This document shows, piece after piece, positions 16,487-25,250 of a stretch of DNA of 25,250 nucleotides. The notes under the pieces are model-generated. The model searched no databases and was not told where the DNA came from. It was given only the letters and a program-made list of their open reading frames with translations. Source of the DNA: JAQIBY01 sp046546095 (GTDB lineage Bacteria > Bacteroidota > Bacteroidia > Bacteroidales > ML635J-15); NCBI GenBank assembly GCA_046546095.1, contig JBKGYK010000048.1, forward strand, positions 1-25,250, written 5' to 3'. How positions within the stretch are numbered: position 1 is the stretch's first letter; each line of letters starts with the position of its first letter. Both the position numbers and the translations under genes were made by a program.

Positions 16487-16563
16487 AAATGTTGGTTTTT
16501 TTGCCTATTATATGACCATCAGTTTTTCTTATGATGACGGACATTTATCGCAAACCAACATTT
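16487..16563. repeat. 12-bp inverted repeat in the 570-bp gap upstream of gcvP
   Basis: AAATGTTGGTTT (16487-16498) and AAACCAACATTT (16552-16563) are perfect reverse complements separated by 53 bases. The right arm runs into TTTTTACG. Possible roles are an operator pair, an end-pairing structure of a relic element, or a long-loop terminator. The rest of 16392-16961 contains a 16-codon micro-ORF (16405-16455), an AT-rich tract (about 16628-16690) and a possible gcvP promoter, but no gene I can support. Confidence 0.45.
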
Positions 16564-16904
16564 TTACGTATAGTTTGAAATCCATTGGATATATATGCAC
16601 AAAACCGGACAGAAATTCCGGAAGCTTTGGACTGCAAGGAAAATTTAACTTAATTTTTTAATTTAACCATTTTATATAAATTTAGTCATTGAATTTCATC
16701 GTAACAAACACCAGGCCAAACACCAAAAGAACACATCTTGTCAGGACAAACCACACAAACCTTACTACCACAGACTTTTGCCGACAACTATCATTATCAT
16801 ATGTGCTTTGGGAATGCACTCTCTCTTGTATGATTTTCTGCATCATCACAAAAAAAATCAACAAAAACTGTTCTTTGTCAGTTTAGATTGAAAAGAGTTT
16901 TTTT

Positions 16905-16912
16905 ACCTTTAC
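16905..16912 (+). promoter_or_regulatory. Possible -7 box of gcvP
   Basis: TACCTTTA, about 50 nt before the gcvP ATG, matches 7 of 8 bases of TAnnTTTG. The nearest TTTG lies about 26 bases upstream, further than the usual 18-21, so the call is weak. No glycine-riboswitch structure was recognised here. Confidence 0.25.
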
Positions 16913-16961
16913 GATGAAAACAATGATATTATAACAATATAAAAATGATATAACCGGCTTT

Positions 16962-19838
16962 ATGAAAAACGAACTTTTTATCAACAGGCACATTGGCCCG
17001 GAAGAGGCTGACATCAAAGAAATGCTAAAGACCATTGGTGTTGATTCCATTGAGCAACTCATAGATGAGACAATACCGCCAGCCATAAAACTCGACAAGC
17101 CAATTGACATGCCGGATGAAGGCATAACAGAACAGGAATTTCTTGCTCACATCAAAGAAGTAGCAGGTAAAAACAAGGTTTACAGAACTTACATTGGAGA
17201 AGGTTACTACGGAACAAATGTGCCCTCTGTAATTAAGCGCAATGTTTTTGAGAATCCGGGGTGGTACACATCCTACACTCCATATCAGGCAGAAATATCA
17301 CAGGGAAGACTTGAGGCTCTGTTGAATTTCCAGACAATGATAACAGAGTTGACAGGCATGGAAATGTCCAATTCATCACTTCTTGATGAGGCTACATCAG
17401 CAGCGGAAGCCATGTCACTCATGTTTGATACCCGTTCCAGAAAAGATGTTAAAGCCGGAAAAAACAAATTGTTTGTTGACAAAAACACATTCAGACAAAC
17501 CCTGGATGTCATAGAAATGCGTGCCGAACCCATTGGTGTGGAAGTCATTGTTGATGATTTCAGCAATTTTTCCAAACTCAATGATGGACAGTTTTTTGGA
17601 GCTATCGTACAATATCCGGCAGCAGATGGCAGCATCAGGGATTACAGCAAATTTGCAGAAGAAGCACACGATGCCGGACTTCTGCTTACTGCAATCGCTG
17701 ATATTATGGCACTTGTTTTGCTGCAAAAGCCTGCAGACTGGGGAGCCGACGTAGTGGTTGGCAACACCCAGCGTTTCGGAGTACCCATGGGTTTTGGCGG
17801 TCCTCACGCAGGTTTTCTGGCTACCAGCTCAAAATACAAAAGGAATATCCCGGGCCGTATCATCGGAGTTTCAAAGGATAAATTTGGCAAACCCGGCCTT
17901 CGTATGGCACTGCAAACCCGTGAACAGCACATCAAACGCGAACGTGCCACATCAAACATATGTACAGCACAAGCCCTGCTTGCCAATATGGCCGGTTTTT
18001 ATGCAGTTTACCACGGGCCCAATGGTCTGAAGCGCATTGCCGGAAACATCAATAAAAAAGCTGCAAGTCTGGAAAAAGCCATTACAGAATTGGGATACAG
18101 GCAATTGAATGAACAGTATTTTGACACACTGCGTTTTGCCTTGCCGGATACCATTCAGGCATCTCAAATTCAGGCCATTGCTGCAGATTACAAAATCAAC
18201 CTGAACATCATCCGTCAGGGAGAGGTTGGCATCAGTATGGACGAAACTGCAAGACTGCATGACCTGAGTGATATCATCAATATATTTGCCAAAGCTGCAA
18301 ATCAGCATTCAAAACCACTGGAACAGGGTGAAGATAAACTCAGCATCCCCAAAAAGTTTTTGAGAACAGATGCATTCATGGAGCAGGAAGTATTTAACTC
18401 ATACCACAGTGAAACCAAAATGATGCGCTACCTCAAAAAACTTGAGCGCCGCGACATTGCACTGAATCATTCTATGATTCCGCTGGGTTCCTGTACCATG
18501 AAACTGAATCCTGCAAGCACCATGCTTCCGCTGAGTTGGGAAGAGTTTGCCAATATCCACCCATTTGCTCCTGCAGACCAGTGGAAAGGATATCAGGAGA
18601 TGATGTGTGAACTTCAATCCGATTTGGCCAAAATCACCGGATTTTACGCAGTGAGCCTGCAGCCGAACTCAGGGGCCAGCGGTGAACATACCGGCCTGAT
18701 GGTCATCAGGGCTTTTCACCGGGAACACGGACAAGAACACAGAAACATTTGTCTGGTGCCCTCATCTGCCCATGGAACAAATCCTGCCAGCACAGTGATG
18801 GCAGGCATGAAAGTTGTTGTTGTGAAATCCGATGACAATGGTAACATCAGCCTGAATGATCTGCAGGAAAAAGCAGAAAAACATAAAGATAATCTGGCTG
18901 CATTCATGGTTACTTATCCTTCTACACACGGTGTTTTTGAAAGCAAAATCAAGGAGATGAATAAAATCATCCATGATAATGGTGGATTGGTTTATATGGA
19001 CGGAGCAAACATGAATGCCCAGCTGGGATATACACACCCGGGAATCATCGGTGCTGATGTCTGCCACCTGAATCTGCATAAAACATTTGCCATTCCTCAT
19101 GGTGGCGGCGGACCCGGCGTTGGCCCAATAGGTGTAACCAAAGAGCTCAGCCCCTATCTGCCAGGCCACTCTGTGATACCAACCGGCGGAGACAAAGGCA
19201 TCAAAGCTGTAACAGCATCTCCTTTTGGTTCTGCAAGTATTTTACCCATCACATACGGATATATTAAAATGCTGGGAGAAAAAGGACTGAAAAAAACATC
19301 TGAAATTGCCATTCTCAATGCTAATTACATTGCAAAATCTCTGGAAAAATGGTACGATGTACTCTATACCGGCGAAACCGGCCGATGTGCTCATGAGATG
19401 ATTCTGGACTGCCAGCATTTTCAGAAAGAATACAATGTAAGCTCAGCTGATATTGCCAGAAGGCTGATGGATTACGGCTTCCATGCTCCTACCCTCTCAT
19501 TTCCAGTACATGAAACACTGATGGTGGAACCCACGGAAAGTGAAAGCAAGGAAGAACTTGATCGCTTCATCGAAGCCATGATACAAATCCGCAAAGAACT
19601 GGACAAAATTAAAGATGGAACCTGGACAGCAGATGACAATCCGGTAATCAATGCTCCGCACACCGCGGAAGAATGTCTGAGCAAAGACTGGAATCACAGC
19701 TATGACAGGGAAACTGCAGCCTATCCGCTGACATGGGTCAGAGAAAATAAATTCTGGACATGGACCGGCGCAATTGATAACGGTTATGGTGACAGAAACC
19801 TCGTTTGTACCTGTGACCCGATAGAAGCATACGAATAA
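16962..19838 (+). CDS. gcvP: Glycine dehydrogenase (decarboxylating), P-protein of the glycine cleavage system
   Basis: GcvP is the PLP-dependent enzyme that decarboxylates glycine and passes the aminomethyl group to the lipoyl arm of GcvH. The 958 residues correspond to the fused single-chain P-protein, not the split GcvPA/GcvPB form. The start (FINRHIGPEEADIKEML) is the normal family N-terminus. Conserved features include YTPYQAEISQGRLEALLNFQTM, NSSLLDEATSAAEAM, the second-half start SMIPLGSCTMKLNP, SAHGTNPAS, and the PLP-lysine motif NLHKTFAIPHGGGGPGVGPIGV with Lys707 as the Schiff-base residue. Genes for the T, H and L components are not adjacent and must lie elsewhere. An intrinsic terminator follows, and a long intergenic region precedes it, so the gene is monocistronic. 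Confidence 0.98.
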   Translation: MKNELFINRHIGPEEADIKEMLKTIGVDSIEQLIDETIPPAIKLDKPIDMPDEGITEQEFLAHIKEVAGKNKVYRTYIGEGYYGTNVPSVIKRNVFENPGWYTSYTPYQAEISQGRLEALLNFQTMITELTGMEMSNSSLLDEATSAAEAMSLMFDTRSRKDVKAGKNKLFVDKNTFRQTLDVIEMRAEPIGVEVIVDDFSNFSKLNDGQFFGAIVQYPAADGSIRDYSKFAEEAHDAGLLLTAIADIMALVLLQKPADWGADVVVGNTQRFGVPMGFGGPHAGFLATSSKYKRNIPGRIIGVSKDKFGKPGLRMALQTREQHIKRERATSNICTAQALLANMAGFYAVYHGPNGLKRIAGNINKKAASLEKAITELGYRQLNEQYFDTLRFALPDTIQASQIQAIAADYKINLNIIRQGEVGISMDETARLHDLSDIINIFAKAANQHSKPLEQGEDKLSIPKKFLRTDAFMEQEVFNSYHSETKMMRYLKKLERRDIALNHSMIPLGSCTMKLNPASTMLPLSWEEFANIHPFAPADQWKGYQEMMCELQSDLAKITGFYAVSLQPNSGASGEHTGLMVIRAFHREHGQEHRNICLVPSSAHGTNPASTVMAGMKVVVVKSDDNGNISLNDLQEKAEKHKDNLAAFMVTYPSTHGVFESKIKEMNKIIHDNGGLVYMDGANMNAQLGYTHPGIIGADVCHLNLHKTFAIPHGGGGPGVGPIGVTKELSPYLPGHSVIPTGGDKGIKAVTASPFGSASILPITYGYIKMLGEKGLKKTSEIAILNANYIAKSLEKWYDVLYTGETGRCAHEMILDCQHFQKEYNVSSADIARRLMDYGFHAPTLSFPVHETLMVEPTESESKEELDRFIEAMIQIRKELDKIKDGTWTADDNPVINAPHTAEECLSKDWNHSYDRETAAYPLTWVRENKFWTWTGAIDNGYGDRNLVCTCDPIEAYE

Positions 19839-19862
19839 TAAAACAATCATATCAACAGACAG

Positions 19863-19890
19863 GCCGCCCCGAAAATAGGGCGGCTTTTTT
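19863..19890 (+). terminator. Intrinsic terminator of gcvP
   Basis: GCCGCCC (19863-19869) pairs with GGGCGGC (19878-19884) around an 8-nt loop, followed by TTTTTT. It starts 24 nt after the gcvP stop codon. This is a classic rho-independent terminator. Confidence 0.92.
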
Positions 19891-19939
19891 GTAAAGACAT
19901 GCACAGCTTCAGAAAAATTTTGAATTTTATCCAAAATAA

Positions 19940-19972
19940 TTGCAGTAAGAAAGAAAATTAAATGTAAATTTA
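19940..19972 (+). promoter_or_regulatory. Possible promoter of the giant secreted protein gene
   Basis: TTG at 19940-19942 and TAAATTTA at 19965-19972 (7 of 8 bases of TAnnTTTG) are 22 bases apart, 20 nt before the ATG. The spacing is slightly long but acceptable for a Bacteroidetes promoter. Confidence 0.35.
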
Positions 19973-19992
19973 GGTTTTAAAACCGGAAGCTT

Positions 19993-22900
19993 ATGAAAAG
20001 ATATTTACAACTGCTTATGATTATTGTTTTTGCGGGAAGCGGAACAATGTATGCAAACGGAAAGGGAGTAGAAACAGAAAAAAAAGAAAAAGCGGCACAA
20101 CTGGCAAGCAATGTCTACTTTTTTGAAAATCAGGGTGAATACATTGATGAAGTTAGTTATTATGCCCGTGCATCTTATGGCAATATCTTTGTTAAAAACA
20201 ACGGAGAACTGGTATACAGCCTGGCTAAACGGGAAAACGACAAGGTTCAAAACATTGCTGTTTTCGAGACATTTCCGGAAAGCAATCCATCTGCCATTTA
20301 TGGCACAAGCGGTACGCAAGGGAAATTTCATCGGTTCAAAGGAAAAAATCATCAACTATCGGCCAAAACCAATTACGAAACCGTACAGATTGATGAACTC
20401 TTTGACGGAATTGACCTTGAACTAAAAATGCATGCAGACAATATTGAGAAAATATTTGCTGTAACACCCGGTGCTTCCGTATCAGATATCCGGATTGAAC
20501 TTGAGGGCTGCAATAGCCTGGATACAAATAATGGTGAGCTGATACTCAACACAAGTGAAGGCAAAATCAGCTTTACAAAACCTTTTGCTTATCAAATCAT
20601 CAATGGAGTAGAAAAAGAAATTGAGGTTCGGTATTCAATATCAGCCGACAATACTTATGGCTTTACCGTTGGAGAATATAATGATGATTATACCTTATAC
20701 ATAGACCCGCTGCTGGCCTCAACATATGCAGGTGGCACCAGCAACGATTACGGCAAAAGCATGGCCTTTGATCAGAACGGAAAACTGTTTGTTACCGGAT
20801 ATACATGGTCGGGGAACTATCCAACCACCGCCGGTGCCTTTGATGAAACATACAATGGAGGTGACTACGATGTTTTTGTAAGTCGTTTTGACTCTACCCT
20901 TACCACCCTGGAAGCTTCTACATTTATCGGTGGCGGACAGTACGATATGGGTATGAGTGTGACGATTGACACTGCTACAGATGATGTCATCATTGCAGGT
21001 GAGGTACAATCCACTGATTTTCCGGTTACTCCCGGTTGCTATGCATCTACCCACAGCGGCGGGGATTCGGATATTTTTGTCAGCCGACTGAGTAATGACC
21101 TGAGCAGCCTGATTGCCTCCACCTATCTTGGTGGCAACAATCCCGACAATGTAACTGATATTATTTATAATCACAACAGCAATACCATCTATGTCACCGG
21201 TGCTACTGAATCAAGTGATTATCCCACAACAACAGGAGCCTTTGATGAAACTTTTGACGGACCAAATTCTGCTGTCATCCTTTCTCAGTTCAATGATGAC
21301 CTGACAAGCCTGCTAAGCTCCACACTGATTGAAGGAAACAGCTCAGACAAAGCACAGGCCATGAAGCTTGACCAGAATGATGATATCATTCTTACCGGTT
21401 ACACAGGAAGTTTTACCTGGCCAACAACTGCCGGTGCATACGATCAAATTCACAATTCCAGCAATGATGTATTTGTCACAAGAATCAGCGAAGACCTAAG
21501 TACAATTATGCATTCAACGCTGATTGGAGGGGCCTCCTATGAACGGGGGAATGATCTTTTGATCGATGCAAACAATGATATATTTGTTTTGGGATATACT
21601 GCATCAGATAATTATCCAACTACTGCCGGAGCATTCAACACAAGCTTCAATGGTGCCGTAGATGCCTTTGTTACAAAAATATCTTCAAACCTTGATCAGA
21701 TTTACCACAGTACTTTTGTTGGCGGAAACCAGTGGGAGTATGCTTTTAACATTGTCATGGATCAGGATGACCACATCTTTATTGCCGGCAATACCTACTC
21801 TGTGGACTATCCGACAACTTTCGGGGCATATGATACCGTGCACAGTGATCCGACAAATTCAACCGATGTATTCATTACCAAAATGGATACCAGTCTTTCC
21901 GATGTTCTGGCTTCTACATTTATTGGTGGCTCTACATTTGATTATCAGGAAGACCTTATCATGGATATGTACAACCAGGTTTTCATTACCGGATATACCG
22001 CATCCGGCGACTATCCAGTAACACCCGGCGCATATAATGAACTGTTTAACGGTACGCCGGTGAGTACCCGGGAAGTATTTATCTCAAAATTTGACAAAAA
22101 TTTATCTACAGAACCACCCATAATCATTACCCATCCAACGGATGCCACAGCCTGTGAAAACTCCACCGCGGTATTTACAGTAGAAGCTACAGGAGGTGGC
22201 ACACTCAGTTACCAGTGGTATCAGGGCAATTCCGGTGTTTACAATCCGATTTCTGGTGCTACCAGTGATACCTTGCATTTACTTACCGATATAAGCATGG
22301 ACGGAGATTCTGTTTATTGCGAAGTAAGCAATGAAGGTGGATCCGTCGTTAGCAACATGGCTCTGCTTACCATAGATGAATTGATTGTTGCTGATGCAGG
22401 AAGCGACCAGGCTATGTGTGAAATCGACAACACGAACATGGCTGCCGTCCCTCCTGCTTCAGGGAGCGGAACCTGGTCACTGATATCCGGGAGCGGAACC
22501 ATTGCAGCTGTCAATGATCCCGCATCAGCTGTAAACGACCTCGGCACAGGAGACAATTATTTTGAATGGGAAGTTGTTAATGGCACCTGCATAAGCAGCG
22601 ATACCGTTATTCTCACACAGGATACCATCATCCCGGCCAACGCAGGAGCTGACATCAGTATTTGTGATGTTGATACTGTTCTGATGGATGCATCTCCCGC
22701 CACACCAGGCACCGGACAATGGACAGCCAATGGAGATGGAACAATTGATGAACCTGCCAATCACAGCACCCTGGTCAGCAATCTGTCTTATGGCACAAAC
22801 TCCTTCACCTGGGAAGTTACCAATGGTACCTGTACAGATACAGATGATGTGCTTGTTACCAGGGACAGCCTGGTAATTGCCGAAGCCGGCTCTGATCAGG

Positions 22901-25083
22901 TGTTTTGCGAATACGATACCACCAGCCTCGCAGCAGACATCCCTGTCAGTGGTACAGGCGTGTGGTCTGTTGTAACAGGCAATGCATCCTTTGATGACGC
23001 CACAGATCCGTCAAGCCATGTTGCAGATCTGGATTATGGAAACAACCAACTTGAATGGACAGTAACCAACGGCTCCTGTGTATCCACAGATCAGGTAAAT
23101 ATCCAGCGTGACTCTTTGATTCCTGCAGATGCAGGTACCGACCTGGAGCTCTGTGATACCTACCACGCAGTTATCACCGCAGAAAACCCCGATCCGGGTA
23201 CCGGCATATGGTCAGTGGTTAGCGGCGGTGGCAGTTTTGCCCAGGACAACCAAAACACAACCACAGTCTCAGGCCTTAATGTCGGGGACAATGTTTTGCA
23301 GTGGGAAGTAACCAATGGCACCTGTATCGATGCAGACACACTGTTTATTCATGTTGACACAACCATTCAGGCACAGGCAGGTCCTGACCAGCAGATATGC
23401 GGAGACAGTGCCTTTCTGACAGCACTGAACCCGGCTCCCGGATCAGGAATCTGGTCAGTTCACAATGGTTCCGGCAGCATCTCACAGGCAGATACTACAG
23501 AAACCTACATAACAGGACTGCAACCCGGCAGCAACACCATACACTGGACTGTCACTAACGGAGCCTGCCAGACCTATGACGAAGTGGAAATCATAAGCGA
23601 TACCGCAGTCTATGCAGAAGTTATGGCAGACACCAGCATTTGCGACAGCAGCAGTCTGACAATTACAGCCACCGACGTTTCTCCTGCCAACGGCTGGTGG
23701 AGCATCATCAGCGGAGGCGGAAACATTGCCGATAACACATCCAGTGTGACCACCATAGACAATCTGCCGGAAGGAGAAACTGTTCTTCAATGGCATGTAG
23801 AAAACGGTGAATGTTCTGACCAGGCTACTGTCACCATTACCCGTGACATATTGGTCACTGCGGTTTTGCCCGATGATTATGCCGTTTGTGCTGAAGATAT
23901 CAACCTGGAAGCAAACGATCCCGCACCGGGCACCGGTCTATGGCAATCAGAAGGCAGCAGCGCAGTGATTTCAGAGCCTGCTTCTCATATAACAGATATC
24001 AGCGGACTGGATACAGGAGAAAACACATTTACCTGGACAATTACCAATGGCACCTGTGTATCTTCTGATACCATTATCATTACAAGAGACAGCCTGATGA
24101 TTGCTGATGCCGGTGATGACATCAGCCTCTGCCAGCAGGACAGCATTACCCTTGACAGCGACGACAACGGCAACTGGACACTTATTTCAGGCAGCGCCGA
24201 TGTCAACAATACCAGCGACCTTGCAGGCCCAATTGCTATCATAACAGATATTGGTCTGGGAGAAAACGAGTTTGCCTTTACCATGACCAATGGTGTATGT
24301 GTTGATACGGATACACTCAGCATCACACGGGACAGCCTCGTAACAGCCAATGCCGGCAGTGATCAAAGCATTTGCGATGACTATAACACCATGTTATCAG
24401 GAACAGATGCATCATTTGCTTCCGGATTTTGGACAGTTGCTGAAGGTGAAGCTGTCATTGACAATCCGGAACAGGCCACAACCGGGGTTTCAGAACTCAC
24501 CACAGGCGAAAATGTCTTTGTATGGACAAGCATCAACGGCTCCTGCATGGACTCCGACAGCCTGACAGTAACACGCCTTGAAAGTGTTTCCATCATACAA
24601 CAGCCACAAACAAGAACAGTTATTCAGGCAGACACAATCATGTTTATTGTAGAGGCTGAAGGAGATATCACCGGATTCCAATGGCTGAAAGATGGCGAAG
24701 AGCTGACAGATACATTGCAGTACACAGGAACAAACAGTGATACACTGAAAATACACCGCCTTAGCTATCATGATGAAGGCACCTATGCTTGTCTGATCAG
24801 CGGTGAGTGCGGAGATGTCTATTCCAACAATGCCGAACTCTTTGTGAATGGTGGCGTTAGCATTTACCCCAACCCTACATCAGGTGACCTCTATATTGAA
24901 ATATCACGCCTTGAAGAATCTTATCAGTTCAAGCTGATTGATGCCACAGGCCGGGTTATCCTGGAAGATGAAAGCACACACAACAGGCAGCATCTCGACA
25001 TGAATAATTTCAGCGCCGGAATGTATATCCTGAGTATAGAATTTGACAATGAAACCATCAATTACAAGGTGGTGAAAGACTAA
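19993..25083 (+). CDS. Giant T9SS-secreted modular surface protein (SBBP propeller, Ig-like and PKD-like repeats)
   Basis: The 1696-residue protein is secreted and probably cell-surface attached. In order: a signal peptide (1-21, cleavage near Ala21); a DUF7948-like domain (about 38-236, beginning NVYFFENQGEYIDEV); seven SBBP repeats (about 239-706), each with an 'ASTF.GG' strand and a 'YPTTAGAFD' strand and consistent with a seven-bladed beta-propeller; an Ig-like domain (about 709-796); nine very regular 80-82-residue repeats (800-1531); a second Ig-like domain (about 1532-1620, with QWLKDG and DEGTYACLIS); and a T9SS type A sorting domain (1622-1696, with YPNPTSGDL and the LSAGMYILS-like NFSAGMYILSIEF). 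The organisation suggests adhesion or cell-cell contact, but no ligand is evident. The gene stands alone between the gcvP terminator and REP-like palindromes. The reading frame is intact throughout. Confidence 0.94.
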   Translation: MKRYLQLLMIIVFAGSGTMYANGKGVETEKKEKAAQLASNVYFFENQGEYIDEVSYYARASYGNIFVKNNGELVYSLAKRENDKVQNIAVFETFPESNPSAIYGTSGTQGKFHRFKGKNHQLSAKTNYETVQIDELFDGIDLELKMHADNIEKIFAVTPGASVSDIRIELEGCNSLDTNNGELILNTSEGKISFTKPFAYQIINGVEKEIEVRYSISADNTYGFTVGEYNDDYTLYIDPLLASTYAGGTSNDYGKSMAFDQNGKLFVTGYTWSGNYPTTAGAFDETYNGGDYDVFVSRFDSTLTTLEASTFIGGGQYDMGMSVTIDTATDDVIIAGEVQSTDFPVTPGCYASTHSGGDSDIFVSRLSNDLSSLIASTYLGGNNPDNVTDIIYNHNSNTIYVTGATESSDYPTTTGAFDETFDGPNSAVILSQFNDDLTSLLSSTLIEGNSSDKAQAMKLDQNDDIILTGYTGSFTWPTTAGAYDQIHNSSNDVFVTRISEDLSTIMHSTLIGGASYERGNDLLIDANNDIFVLGYTASDNYPTTAGAFNTSFNGAVDAFVTKISSNLDQIYHSTFVGGNQWEYAFNIVMDQDDHIFIAGNTYSVDYPTTFGAYDTVHSDPTNSTDVFITKMDTSLSDVLASTFIGGSTFDYQEDLIMDMYNQVFITGYTASGDYPVTPGAYNELFNGTPVSTREVFISKFDKNLSTEPPIIITHPTDATACENSTAVFTVEATGGGTLSYQWYQGNSGVYNPISGATSDTLHLLTDISMDGDSVYCEVSNEGGSVVSNMALLTIDELIVADAGSDQAMCEIDNTNMAAVPPASGSGTWSLISGSGTIAAVNDPASAVNDLGTGDNYFEWEVVNGTCISSDTVILTQDTIIPANAGADISICDVDTVLMDASPATPGTGQWTANGDGTIDEPANHSTLVSNLSYGTNSFTWEVTNGTCTDTDDVLVTRDSLVIAEAGSDQVFCEYDTTSLAADIPVSGTGVWSVVTGNASFDDATDPSSHVADLDYGNNQLEWTVTNGSCVSTDQVNIQRDSLIPADAGTDLELCDTYHAVITAENPDPGTGIWSVVSGGGSFAQDNQNTTTVSGLNVGDNVLQWEVTNGTCIDADTLFIHVDTTIQAQAGPDQQICGDSAFLTALNPAPGSGIWSVHNGSGSISQADTTETYITGLQPGSNTIHWTVTNGACQTYDEVEIISDTAVYAEVMADTSICDSSSLTITATDVSPANGWWSIISGGGNIADNTSSVTTIDNLPEGETVLQWHVENGECSDQATVTITRDILVTAVLPDDYAVCAEDINLEANDPAPGTGLWQSEGSSAVISEPASHITDISGLDTGENTFTWTITNGTCVSSDTIIITRDSLMIADAGDDISLCQQDSITLDSDDNGNWTLISGSADVNNTSDLAGPIAIITDIGLGENEFAFTMTNGVCVDTDTLSITRDSLVTANAGSDQSICDDYNTMLSGTDASFASGFWTVAEGEAVIDNPEQATTGVSELTTGENVFVWTSINGSCMDSDSLTVTRLESVSIIQQPQTRTVIQADTIMFIVEAEGDITGFQWLKDGEELTDTLQYTGTNSDTLKIHRLSYHDEGTYACLISGECGDVYSNNAELFVNGGVSIYPNPTSGDLYIEISRLEESYQFKLIDATGRVILEDESTHNRQHLDMNNFSAGMYILSIEFDNETINYKVVKD
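20710..22110 (+). repeat. Seven SBBP repeat units encoding a predicted beta-propeller
   Basis: Seven units of about 66 residues alternate an 'LASTY.GG' type strand with a 'YPTTAGAFDETYNGG' type strand: YPTTAGAF, FPVTPGCY, YPTTTGAF, WPTTAGAY, YPTTAGAF, YPTTFGAY and YPVTPGAY. The fourth unit has the most divergent first strand (LSSTLIEG). Confidence 0.85.
22390..24585 (+). repeat. Array of nine ~244-bp repeats encoding paired-cysteine PKD-like domains
   Basis: Unit starts fall at residues 800, 882, 963, 1045, 1127, 1208, 1290, 1371 and 1452, giving spacings of 80-82. Each unit opens with 'ADAGSDQ..C', has a central 'GTGxWS' segment and closes with 'WEVTNGTC..SDTV.ITRDS'. Units 6 (AEVMADTSIC) and 7 (AVLPDDYAVC) are the most diverged at the opening, and unit 8 lacks the usual central insert. 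Two cysteines per unit at fixed places suggest a disulfide within each domain. Confidence 0.88.
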
Positions 25084-25150
25084 TCATAAAATGGTTCTAT
25101 TGCAAACTTTCATGCCTAAGGCAGACAGGAGTGGGTAATGTTTAAATGTC

Positions 25151-25204
25151 AGGGCTAAAGCCCTTATATCCATCCACAGACATGCTAACCCCCGACCTAA
25201 AGGT
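25151..25204. repeat. REP-like palindrome cluster
   Basis: AGGGCT-AA-AGCCCT (25151-25164) is a perfect palindrome. About 30 bp further, CGACCTAAAGGT contains ACCT-AA-AGGT (25195-25204), a shorter one with the same AA centre. From memory, paired 'GGGCTAAAGCCC' and 'CCGACCTAAAGGTCGG' elements of this kind recur in intergenic regions of some Bacteroidetes. The second unit appears degenerate on its right side. The 25084-25250 stretch contains no gene I can support. Confidence 0.55.
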
Positions 25205-25250
25205 ACTGTGTTAAAATCCAAATTTTCACTTCATATCTTTTAATATTTTT

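Noticed and set aside
22390..24585. CRISPR or tandem-DNA-repeat array
   Set aside because: The periodicity is at protein level, in frame across one gene, with diverged DNA and no short identical repeats separated by spacers.

Overview
The window reads as chromosomal DNA from a member of the Bacteroidota (Bacteroidetes). A closer placement, perhaps a free-living Bacteroidales/Marinilabiliales-like lineage, is only a guess. The evidence is a type IX secretion (T9SS) C-terminal sorting domain, two lipoproteins with an acidic stretch right after the lipobox cysteine (the Bacteroidetes surface-export signal), start regions with few Shine-Dalgarno sequences, and several upstream boxes like the Bacteroidetes TTTG / TAnnTTTG promoter. 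The DNA is moderately AT-rich. I saw no tRNA, rRNA, CRISPR array, insertion sequence or phage gene.

Layout. (1) 0.4-6.2 kb, accessory signalling region: a large exported TPR-CHAT protein with an intact His/Cys protease dyad (+), then on the opposite strand a PKD-domain lipoprotein, a membrane anti-sigma-like protein with a zinc-finger N-terminus, and a divergent sigma-70 family factor. The last two form a two-gene operon. (2) 6.6-8.5 kb, housekeeping: folD (+) converging on arfB, which overlaps a two-TM protein of unknown function. (3) 8.9-11.4 kb (-): a right-handed beta-helix surface lipoprotein and an AraC-type regulator. (4) 11.6-16.4 kb: a putative two-gene operon (-) of an exported M28 peptidase with a C-terminal PDZ domain plus a multi-TM protein, divergent from an M3 oligopeptidase (+). 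(5) 17.0-19.8 kb: full-length gcvP with a strong intrinsic terminator. (6) 20.0-25.1 kb: a 1696-residue secreted modular protein (DUF7948-like domain, seven SBBP propeller repeats, Ig-like domain, nine 80-82-residue repeats, second Ig-like domain, T9SS sorting domain), followed by REP-like palindromes.

The best candidate for an undescribed system is region 1. A presumed periplasmic caspase-like CHAT protein sits beside a membrane anti-sigma factor whose C-terminal half should face the periplasm, and beside its sigma factor. A 14-nt palindromic motif is shared by the upstream regions of the CHAT gene and the sigma gene. The arrangement suggests proteolytic release of a sigma factor, similar in logic to the TPR-CHAT / Csx30 / CASP-sigma relay of type III-E CRISPR systems but exported and without CRISPR parts. 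This is inference from gene context and domain content; no cleavage or regulation can be shown from sequence alone.
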